17,372 nucleotides of DNA, taken from the NCBI GenBank assembly GCA_900769995.1, contig CAAGIT010000007.1, positions 1 through 17,372 on the forward strand, written 5' to 3'. This stretch comes from an uncultured Oscillospiraceae bacterium (lineage in GTDB: Bacteria > Bacillota > Clostridia > Oscillospirales > Oscillospiraceae). The notes beneath the pieces were generated by a model. The model ran no database searches. It saw nothing but the letters and a program-made list of their open reading frames with translations, and had not been told where the DNA came from. The translations under genes were made by a program, and so were the position numbers. How positions within the stretch are numbered: the first letter of the stretch is position 1; each line of letters opens with the position of its first letter. Of this stretch, positions 9,043 through 14,976 are shown piece after piece.

Positions 9043-9116
9043 GCAACTCTCGCTTTCCGTACCTCTGTACGGCGACGGGCAAGAGTTTCTTGTCTTTCGA
9101 ACGATTTCGACACGCT

Positions 9117-9149
9117 GCGGCACGGGAAGACCCGTGCCGCAATTTTTTT
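9117..9149 (+). terminator. Rho-independent terminator of the long plus-strand gene cluster
   Basis: A perfect 10-bp GC-rich stem (9117-9126 and 9131-9140, loop aaga) is followed by aattttttt. It is oriented for plus-strand transcription and lies about 200 bases after the HAD gene. It shares its cggcacggga core with the hairpin at 8919. Confidence 0.85.
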
Positions 9150-9200
9150 GAGATCAGTTTTCAGTTCCGTTTTGTTGCAAAAGGCAAAGCGGACAGATGC

Positions 9201-9749
9201 TTACCCGCATATTTCCTTCCAGTGCTCCTTCGTCAGCACATTGATATGCTCCGTCCGCACCTCGTGCAAAAGCGGTACCGTCACATTTTCGCGCGTATGA
9301 TGATATTGGAAGCCAAGCTTTTCCTGCACTCTTTTGGATTTTTGATTGCCCTCAAAGTATCCGCACCAGATTTTGTTCATACCGAGCTCCTCAAACCCGT
9401 GGCGTATGAGCTCTCTTGCCGCTTCCGGCATATATCCTCTTCCCCAGAACGGTTTGCCAAGCCAATAGCCCAATTCACACGCATCGTCCTCCTTGCTCCC
9501 ATCGGCAGTTCGGTTTGGCATAAGTTCAATGGCTCCGATCGCCCTGCCACTGCCCTTTTCGCAGATTGCGTAACATTCCTCTCCGCACAGCACATTTCGA
9601 ATGACTCTAAGGCTTTCTTCCACCGACTTATGCGGCGGCCATCCCGCAATAGGGCCGACATCCGGACATTTCGCATATTCAAACAGACTTTCCGCATCAG
9701 CCTCCGTCCATTTTCGCAACACAAGTCTTTCGGTTTCTAATGGAAACAT
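9201..9749 (-). CDS. GNAT family N-acetyltransferase (RimJ/RimL type)
   Basis: A 182-residue acetyltransferase using acetyl-CoA. The N-terminus LETERLVLRKWTEAD is the standard opening of the RimJ/RimL-like branch. Motif A, the CoA pyrophosphate loop, is seen in LGKPFWGRGYMPEAARELI, followed by the FEGNQKSKRVQEKLGF segment typical of the family end. The substrate is unknown; relatives modify protein N-termini, antibiotics or small amines. An ATG at 9749 is preferred, with gaggtg upstream; a TTG 3 bases further up (9752) is also possible. It starts 12 bases after the PspC gene and is probably co-transcribed with it. Confidence 0.88.
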   Translation of the reverse strand: MFPLETERLVLRKWTEADAESLFEYAKCPDVGPIAGWPPHKSVEESLRVIRNVLCGEECYAICEKGSGRAIGAIELMPNRTADGSKEDDACELGYWLGKPFWGRGYMPEAARELIRHGFEELGMNKIWCGYFEGNQKSKRVQEKLGFQYHHTRENVTVPLLHEVRTEHINVLTKEHWKEICG

Positions 9750-9761
9750 CAATTTTCACCT

Positions 9762-9953
9762 CTATGTCTCATTCTTTCCGGGAATGATAATTGCAGCAAT
9801 GATGTAAGCCAGTATGCCGCTGCCGCCCAGTGCACAGAACAGCACCCAAGCCAGCCGCACCAGTGTGGGATCGATGCCAAAATACTCGGCAAGCCCGCCA
9901 CAGACACCACACAGCATCTTATTGACGTTAGATTTGTAAAGTCTTCGTTCCAT
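9762..9953 (-). CDS. PspC-domain small membrane protein
   Basis: A protein of about 63 residues consisting of a single PspC domain: RLYKS at the start, the hallmark CGVCGGLAEYFGIDPTLVRL, then a hydrophobic C-terminal segment (about 35-58) ending IIIPGKNET. PspC proteins are small inner-membrane proteins linked to envelope stress in some bacteria; in Firmicutes single-domain versions have no fixed role. Three in-frame starts lie together, TTG 9959, ATG 9956 and ATG 9953. The last is 8 bases from gaggg and gives the family-like MERRLYKS. First gene of a probable two-gene unit with the acetyltransferase. Confidence 0.88.
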   Translation of the reverse strand: MERRLYKSNVNKMLCGVCGGLAEYFGIDPTLVRLAWVLFCALGGSGILAYIIAAIIIPGKNET

Positions 9954-10040
9954 CATCAATTCCCTCTCTTATGTTCATAATCATTTTCCTATGGTTCGGC
10001 ATCCGTTTTCCCTTTTATGGAGCAAGCAGCAAGAAACGTC

Positions 10041-12311
10041 TTATCCGTTGTTGCGGTAGTAGTTGATCAGGCAGCCGTCGGCAATAATCCGGCGCTCCGG
10101 CTCCGTCAGCGCGCCGGTGGCGACACAGAATTTGGTCACGGTGCCGTCGGGTTTGACAGCGTAAGCGTCGAAGCTCTCGTCATTGGCAAGCACATGGGCG
10201 CGGACATTGGGTACGAAGATATAGTCGCCCAGCTCGAATACCTCGGGATTCTCCACCAGGAAGGGGGTCATGCCCCAGTTGATGCAGTTGGAGCGGTAAC
10301 GCTTTGTGGCGTAAGCCTTGGCGAAGTTGGCGGAACCGCCCATCACGCGCTGGCAGGAAGCTGCCTGCTCTCGGGCGGAGCCGTCGCCGGGCATATTGGC
10401 AAAGATGGCAGAGCCCAGATCGGTATTCTCAGGATCGACGTGAAGACCCACCTTTGCGAGAGCGGTATAAACGGCCTTGACCTCATCCGTCAGGCCCTTT
10501 CCTGCCCGACGGTCACGCTCCATCTGCCGCATGACCTTGCTGCGGGAGACATACTGGGGGTCACGGCGGGACAGGGCAAACTCACTGAGGCGCTCGGGAT
10601 TGGAACGGTAGGCGGAAGTCTCGCCGGAGGGAATCAGCTCGTCGGTGGTGGTGACGGGGTCGGTGATGTAGGAACAAACCTTCACCAGCAGGTCGTCCGT
10701 CAGGGCAGGCATTTCGGGCCAGTCCTTGATGTTGGGGCCGAACTTCAGCTCGTGCTCAGGCTCGGGCTTGCTCCAACCGTTGTAGACACGCTTCTCATAG
10801 ATCTCCGCAGCATAATGGTACGCAGGATCGGTGTACTCCACCTCCAGATCGGTGGCAGCCGTCAGCTTGCCGCCATTTCTCGCGGTTGCGGCGATGGAAC
10901 GGGCATCCATCAGCGCCACAGCGCTCATCTGACCCTCGCCAGGCTTGGAGCCTTCCCGGTTGGGGAAGTTCCGAGTGGTGTGCCGGATGGAGAACTCGCC
11001 GTTGGCAGGGGTGTCGCCCGCACCGAAGCAGGGACCGCAGAAGCACTCTCTCAGGATAGCGCCGGAGGAAATCAGGTCGTGGGCACGGCCGTTGCGGATC
11101 AGCTCCGCCATCGCCGGCATGGAGCCGGGGTAAATGCTCAGAGAGAAAGCCCCGTTGCCGCAGCTTCCGCCGCGAAGAATATCAGCGGCAGCGCAGATGT
11201 TGTCGAAGGTGCCGCCGGCACAGCCTGCGATTTCGCCCTGCTCCACCCAGATAGCGCCGTCACGGAGCTTGGACACGATGTCCATTTTTACACCCTTGAG
11301 CTGTTTGTTGGCATTCTCCTGAATCATGTGCAGAATATCGGCGGCGTTCTCCTGCAGCTCGCGGATGGTGTAGGTGTTGCTGGGGTGCATGGGCATCGCG
11401 ATGGTGCACTCCACAGTGGACAGGTCGATGTAGGCGCAGCCATCATAGTAGGCAACATCGGCGGGCTTGATTTCCCTGTAAGCTTCGGGTCTGCCGTGGA
11501 TGGTGAAATAATTCCTGGTCTTTTCATCGGTGACCCAGATGGAAGACCAGCAGGTGGTCTCTGTGGTCATAACATCAATGGCGTTGCGGTACTCCATGGG
11601 CAGGTTCTTGATGCCGGGGCCGACGAACTCCATGACCTTGTTCTTGACGTAGCCGTTCTTATAGACCGCACCGCAGATGGACAGCGCCACATCGTGAGGG
11701 CCGACACCGGGACGGGGCGTGCCGGTCAGGTAGACGGCGATGACACCGGGACGGGTAAAGTCGTAGGTTCTGCCCACCAGTTGCTTTGCCAGCTCACCGC
11801 CGCCTTCACCAACCGCCATCGTGCCCAGAGCGCCGTAGCGGGTGTGGGAGTCGGAACCAAGGATCATGCGGCCGCAGCCTGCCATGGCTTCACGGTTATA
11901 GGAATGGATGTTTGCCATGTTGGTGGGCACGTAGATACCGCCGTACTTATGGGCGGCAGACAGGGCGAACTTGTGGTCGTCCTCGTTGATGGTGCCGCCC
12001 ACGGCACAGAGGGAGTTGTGGCAGTTGGTCAGAACGTAGGGCAAGGGGAACTCCTTCATGCCGGAAGCGCGGGCAGTCTGAATAATGCCGACGTAGGTAA
12101 TATCGTGGGAGGTCATGGAGTCAAACTTCAGCTTCAGCTCATCCATGTCCCCGGTCGTATTGTGGGCTTTCAGGATGCTGTAGGCCATGGTGCCCTTGGA
12201 AGCCTCTGCCTTGGATACGGTCTTACCCACCAGACCGGGCAGTGCGGCAGCTTCCGTCACCAAAGTCTCGTTATTTACAAGATAAACACCGGATTCATAT
12301 AACTTAATCAT
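10041..12311 (-). CDS. Aconitase-superfamily hydratase, YbhJ-like
   Basis: A 756-residue full-length member of the aconitase superfamily, most like the YbhJ-type hydratases, predicted to hold a [4Fe-4S] cluster and add or remove water from an organic acid. The cluster ligands appear to be C364 (in AGCAGGTFDNI) and C425/C428 (in FCGPCFG). The family SDSHT motif is at 153-157, and NFPNREG around 448-454 matches the NFxGR substrate loop. The C-terminal swivel domain has DGSAREQ, where aconitase has GSSRE; the second Ser is Ala here. This points to a substrate other than citrate/isocitrate, but the true substrate is unknown. The ATG at 12311 has an aggagg ribosome binding site 8 bases upstream. 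The gene stands alone. Its GC-rich codons leave the opposite strand open for about 760 codons. Confidence 0.88.
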   Translation of the reverse strand: MIKLYESGVYLVNNETLVTEAAALPGLVGKTVSKAEASKGTMAYSILKAHNTTGDMDELKLKFDSMTSHDITYVGIIQTARASGMKEFPLPYVLTNCHNSLCAVGGTINEDDHKFALSAAHKYGGIYVPTNMANIHSYNREAMAGCGRMILGSDSHTRYGALGTMAVGEGGGELAKQLVGRTYDFTRPGVIAVYLTGTPRPGVGPHDVALSICGAVYKNGYVKNKVMEFVGPGIKNLPMEYRNAIDVMTTETTCWSSIWVTDEKTRNYFTIHGRPEAYREIKPADVAYYDGCAYIDLSTVECTIAMPMHPSNTYTIRELQENAADILHMIQENANKQLKGVKMDIVSKLRDGAIWVEQGEIAGCAGGTFDNICAAADILRGGSCGNGAFSLSIYPGSMPAMAELIRNGRAHDLISSGAILRECFCGPCFGAGDTPANGEFSIRHTTRNFPNREGSKPGEGQMSAVALMDARSIAATARNGGKLTAATDLEVEYTDPAYHYAAEIYEKRVYNGWSKPEPEHELKFGPNIKDWPEMPALTDDLLVKVCSYITDPVTTTDELIPSGETSAYRSNPERLSEFALSRRDPQYVSRSKVMRQMERDRRAGKGLTDEVKAVYTALAKVGLHVDPENTDLGSAIFANMPGDGSAREQAASCQRVMGGSANFAKAYATKRYRSNCINWGMTPFLVENPEVFELGDYIFVPNVRAHVLANDESFDAYAVKPDGTVTKFCVATGALTEPERRIIADGCLINYYRNNG

Positions 12312-12381
12312 CTGGATAACCTCCTGTTTTGGGATAAGTTCATTTTATCTGAAGAACTCTCCAATGTAATACTGATCCGCC

Positions 12382-12411
12382 TTTATATTTTATGGTAGCA
12401 CATCAGAACAA
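12382..12411 (-). promoter_or_regulatory. Possible promoter of the hydratase gene
   Basis: On the minus strand TTGTTC (12406-12411) and TATAAA (12382-12387) are 18 bases apart, placing a start of transcription about 60 bases before the hydratase ATG. The -35 match is weak (3 of 6). Confidence 0.4.
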
Positions 12412-12538
12412 AAAACGCAAGAAAAACAGACCCGGCATCAAAGGAATTGGCATATGGTGTGCTGTCATAATAGCTATCCTTGTATTGTTCTTTAGCGACA
12501 TATCGAATGTCGAATTCGCTTTCACAGGACACATTGCT

Positions 12539-12568
12539 TTTTGGACACCGGGCATGGATTGTCCAAAA
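12539..12568. repeat. Inverted repeat, 9-bp arms
   Basis: ttttggaca (12539-12547) and tgtccaaaa (12560-12568) are perfect complements around a 12-base spacer. It lies immediately upstream of the palindrome that touches the plsY promoter. It could be a second regulator site or a hairpin. Confidence 0.5.
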
Positions 12569-12569
12569 G

Positions 12570-12594
12570 GAAATCAACAAAATATGTTGATTTC
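12570..12594. promoter_or_regulatory. Operator-like palindrome overlapping the plsY -35 box
   Basis: gaaatcaaca (12570-12579) and tgttgatttc (12585-12594) form a perfect 10-bp inverted repeat with a 5-base spacer. The right arm contains the -35 hexamer TTGATT (12587-12592). Size and symmetry fit a TetR-type or similar dimeric regulator. It does not match the FapR or FabT boxes as I know them. Confidence 0.55.
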
Positions 12595-12615
12595 AAAACT
12601 CCGTTTTGCTAAAAT
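12587..12615 (+). promoter_or_regulatory. Promoter of the plsY-glycosyltransferase operon
   Basis: TTGATT at 12587-12592 and TAAAAT at 12610-12615 are separated by 17 bases, a good SigA-type match. Transcription would start near 12622, giving a leader of about 130 bases before plsY. Confidence 0.65.
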
Positions 12616-12751
12616 ATATCACAATAGTGGAAGGGCAAATCGCCTTCCCTGCCACCTTCGGGAATTGCGGTACACATGAATTATGCCGACGGTGATATTT
12701 CTCCGGCGGCAGATGACGAAGTTTTTAATCGAACACAGAAGGATAGAAAAA

Positions 12752-13345
12752 ATGTCAAACGCAGCATGGATTTTATTTGGATACCTGTCCGGAAGCATAT
12801 TGTATGCACGGATTTTTGCAAAGCTGTTCCGAAAGGAAGATATGATCGAGAAAAGCAAGGATCGCAATCCGGGAGCCGGAAATGCATTTATGTATGGCGG
12901 CTTCTGGTGCGGTGTATTGACGCTGATCTGCGATATTTTGAAGGGATTTTTCCCGGTATTTCTGTTTATGCGGTATGCGACAGATATGCATTCGATCGCG
13001 TTTGTTATGGCAGCACCCGTTTTAGGTCATGCATACCCGCTCTTTTTTAAGGGAAAGGGAGGAAAGGGAATTGCCGTTTCCTTTGGATGTCTGCTGGGGC
13101 TTTTCCCGCTTTTACAGCCCGTTGCAATATTAGCGGTCTGCTTTATCTTCTTTTCGTGTGTTCTGCGGATCAATCCGCATTATTACCGGACACTGGCAGC
13201 ATATTCGTGTGCGTTGATCGGAATGCTGCTTTGGGTGAAGGGGACGATGATCCGTTTGGGGTTTGCGATTATTACAGCAGTGGTTTCAAGCCGTATGCTT
13301 CTCAGTGAGGAAGAAAAGGAGAAATTGAGGATAAAACTGTTATGA
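12752..13345 (+). CDS. plsY: Glycerol-3-phosphate acyltransferase PlsY
   Basis: A 197-residue multi-pass membrane enzyme that transfers the acyl group of acyl-phosphate to glycerol-3-phosphate, the first step of phospholipid synthesis in most Gram-positive bacteria. Motif 1 is the N-terminal GYLSGSILYARI. Next comes KDRNPGAGNAF, corresponding to the family SGNPGATN motif, and then GHAYPLFFKGKGGKGIA, the second glycine/lysine motif. The Ser/Arg/Gly-rich loops and four to five hydrophobic helices fit the family. The frame is open further upstream (to 12683), but the ATG at 12752 has aagga 8 bases before it and matches the family N-terminus. The first loop (KSKDRNPGAG) deviates from the usual GSGNPGATN, so a specialised paralogue is possible. 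Codon use (GGA, ATA, AAA) is more AT-leaning than in the upstream genes. Confidence 0.88.
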   Translation: MSNAAWILFGYLSGSILYARIFAKLFRKEDMIEKSKDRNPGAGNAFMYGGFWCGVLTLICDILKGFFPVFLFMRYATDMHSIAFVMAAPVLGHAYPLFFKGKGGKGIAVSFGCLLGLFPLLQPVAILAVCFIFFSCVLRINPHYYRTLAAYSCALIGMLLWVKGTMIRLGFAIITAVVSSRMLLSEEEKEKLRIKLL

Positions 13346-14475
13346 ATGCATTGATACTTTCCTGCGGAACCGGAGGAGGCCATGACGCTGCCGGAAAAGC
13401 AGTATATGAGGAAATGAAAAAACAGGGACATCAGGTTACAATGCTGAATCCCTACACCTTAAAAAGCACAAAGCTTTCCGGGAGGATCGACCGGACTTAT
13501 ATATCAACCGTGCAGCATGTGCCGCGAGCATTTGGCGTGGTATACAAGATCGGAAATATTTACCGCAGGCTGCCATTCCGTTCTCCGATCTATTTTGTCA
13601 ATCGAGGAATGACGAATGTGATGCAGAAGTATTTTGCCGAGCATCCTGTGGACATCGTTATCATGCCCCACCTTTTTCCGGCAGAAATTATGACCAACAT
13701 GAAGCATCACGGCATACAGATCCCCAAAACCATGTTCATTGCAACGGATTATGTATGCACGCCCTTTACCGAAGAAACGGATTGCGATGCCTATGTGATC
13801 CCTGCCGCAGACTTGACAGAAGAGTTTGTCGGAAAAGGGATTCCCCGTGAAAAGCTCTACCCTTTGGGAATTCCTACAAACAGCAGCTTTTTGGAGGAAC
13901 GGACGAGGGAACAGGAAAAGCAGTTGCTGGGACTGAAAACGGATAAAAAATATATCCTGATAACCGGCGGAAGCATGGGCGGAGGAAAAATAGAAAAAAC
14001 GATTGAAGAGCTGCAAAATTATTTCTCCGATCGCGAAGATGTAGAACTCATTGTCATCTGCGGAAGCAACCAAAGGCTGTATCAAAAATTGCAGGAAAAG
14101 AATTCCCCGGGCGTAACTGTTTTGGAGCACACGGATCGGATGGCTTCCTATATGAGAGCAAGCCATTTATTCATTACGAAGCCGGGCGGTCTTTCCTCAA
14201 CGGAGGCAGCGGTATGTCATGTCCCGATCCTGCATACATCCGCAATACCCGGTTGTGAAAGCTGTAATGCGGAGTATTTTGCCGGCCATGGCATGAGTAT
14301 TTCGGAAAATCTGACGGATGAACTGCCGCGTATCGTGGATGAGGTGCTGCGGAATACGGATAAAAGTGCAGAAATGATGACCTGCCAGAAAAATACGATC
14401 AACAAAGCAGCGGCAGCAGATATATGCTGTCTTGCAGAGCAGTTGGTATCGGAGGCCTTCAGCGGCAACGATTAA
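13342..14475 (+). CDS. MGDG-synthase/UgtP-like glycosyltransferase (GT28)
   Basis: A 377-residue glycosyltransferase that probably moves a sugar from a UDP-sugar to diacylglycerol at the inner face of the membrane, producing glycolipids or the lipoteichoic acid anchor. The N-terminal half opens with a glycine loop, SCGTGGGHDAAG (residues 7-18), typical of the MGDG_synth domain. The C-terminal GT-B half contains ITGGSMGGGKIEKT, then HTDRMASYMRASHLFITKPGGLSSTEA, the UDP-sugar site of the GT28 family. The start overlaps plsY by 4 bases (ATGA), so the two are translated together. The pairing suggests a dedicated supply of diacylglycerol-based glycolipid. MurG-like activity is less likely because of the N-terminal domain. 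Sugar identity is unknown. Confidence 0.85.
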   Translation: MNALILSCGTGGGHDAAGKAVYEEMKKQGHQVTMLNPYTLKSTKLSGRIDRTYISTVQHVPRAFGVVYKIGNIYRRLPFRSPIYFVNRGMTNVMQKYFAEHPVDIVIMPHLFPAEIMTNMKHHGIQIPKTMFIATDYVCTPFTEETDCDAYVIPAADLTEEFVGKGIPREKLYPLGIPTNSSFLEERTREQEKQLLGLKTDKKYILITGGSMGGGKIEKTIEELQNYFSDREDVELIVICGSNQRLYQKLQEKNSPGVTVLEHTDRMASYMRASHLFITKPGGLSSTEAAVCHVPILHTSAIPGCESCNAEYFAGHGMSISENLTDELPRIVDEVLRNTDKSAEMMTCQKNTINKAAAADICCLAEQLVSEAFSGND

Positions 14476-14491
14476 ATACCGTAATGCGGAC

Positions 14492-14532
14492 ATAGAAAAC
14501 GGACTATTCGTGGTGAATAGTCCGTTTTCTAT
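14492..14532. terminator. Bidirectional terminator after the glycosyltransferase gene
   Basis: Arms at 14492-14509 and 14515-14532 form a perfect 18-bp stem with a 5-base loop (gtggt), 16 bases after the stop codon. The core ggactattc/gaatagtcc is flanked by agaaaac and gttttct, the A-tract/T-tract arrangement of a two-way terminator. It marks the right end of the ordinary chromosomal block. Confidence 0.85.
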
Positions 14533-14561
14533 CGCTATATCGTGTCTTTTTGATTAGAAAA

Positions 14562-14583
14562 TTGGTAAACTTTTTGGTAAACT
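14562..14583. repeat. Tandem direct repeat, possible recombinase/attachment site region
   Basis: ttggtaaact occurs at 14562-14571 and again at 14574-14583, a 12-base period. It lies 30 bases after the chromosomal terminator, where the attachment end of the element is expected since the recombinase gene reads toward it. The other element end is not in the window, so the assignment as an att or arm-type site is inference. Confidence 0.4.
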
Positions 14584-14919
14584 GTCCGTTTTCGGCTTTT
14601 GCACACCCGAAAAACCCTTGTGTACCAACGCTTTTATCAATCAATCGGCTTCATTGTGGGGATTAGAAAACCAGGCATGATTTCCCTCAAATTCGCAGGA
14701 ATCATAACCCCTCGCACGTGTACAAAACTACTTAAAGCCTCACACGGAAACATCCTGTGATTAAAGCCAGTCTTCCGTATAGTCTGAGTTGCAAGGCCAC
14801 AATTCCGCATCACTCTGCTCAATTCTTCGCGCTATTGGAGACTAAATTGGTGAGTGTGGAGACTTGGCATCATTGTTGGGGAAAAGGTCAGAACTCAAGG
14901 CTTTCATTTAATCCTAAAT

Positions 14920-14948
14920 ATTATAGCAGACAAAGCCCCATTTTTCAA
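14920..14948 (-). promoter_or_regulatory. Orphan SigA-type promoter reading leftward
   Basis: On the minus strand TTGAAA (14943-14948) and a perfect TATAAT (14920-14925) are exactly 17 bases apart. This is among the best promoter matches I noticed in the window. It begins 29 bases downstream of the zinc-ribbon gene stop and points into the gene-poor stretch, with a predicted start near 14913. Its product is unknown: a small RNA, a short peptide, or a read-out into the att region. Confidence 0.65.
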
Positions 14949-14976
14949 TAGGTTTGAGCAATTTAGCGTGGTAAAG

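Larger units (their letters stand above)
12312..12751. other. Palindrome-rich divergent intergenic region between the hydratase gene and plsY
   Basis: No convincing gene is seen. The stretch holds the hydratase ribosome binding site and candidate promoter at its left end, three hairpins (12496-12512, 6-bp arms; 12539-12568, 9-bp arms with a 12-base loop; 12570-12594, 10-bp arms) and the plsY promoter. An open frame at 12392-12679 encodes a basic N-terminus and a hydrophobic run of about 15 residues. It has no ribosome binding site and runs through the promoter, so it is at best a decayed remnant. Confidence 0.6.
14533..14976. other. Gene-poor stretch at the element/chromosome boundary
   Basis: No recognisable gene. 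It contains the tandem repeat at 14562-14583, a hairpin with 7-bp arms at 14589-14613 (ttttcgg/ccgaaaa), a 10-base repeat gtccgttttc (14584-14593) copied from the preceding terminator arm (14520-14529), a minus-strand open frame of 61 codons (14637-14822) without similarity I recognise or a good ribosome binding site, and the orphan promoter at 14920-14948. The base composition is lower in GC than the left part of the window. Confidence 0.55.

Noticed and set aside
9090..9740. Plus-strand open frame opposite the GNAT gene
   Set aside because: The minus-strand GNAT protein has the family motifs; the plus-strand frame also overlaps the terminator at 9117-9149.
10017..12302. Plus-strand open frame of about 760 codons opposite the hydratase gene
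   Set aside because: It is the mirror of a clear, motif-bearing aconitase-family gene; its translation is rich in Gly, Val and His without any recognisable domain, and it has no ribosome binding site. It follows from the codon bias of the real gene.
12392..12679. Plus-strand open frame of 95 codons with a basic and hydrophobic N-terminus
   Set aside because: There is no ribosome binding site, it runs through palindromes and the plsY promoter, and the second half does not look like protein.
14589..14613. Hairpin ttttcgg/ccgaaaa as a terminator
   Set aside because: Neither strand has a T-run after the stem; it is listed only as structure in the gene-poor stretch.
14600..14760. Possible tRNA as integration target next to the element
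   Set aside because: No cloverleaf, no TTCGANNC-type T-arm and no anticodon arm could be found here.
14637..14822. Minus-strand open frame of 61 codons downstream of the orphan promoter
   Set aside because: It has a weak start context and no recognisable domain; kept only as a possibility under the promoter finding.
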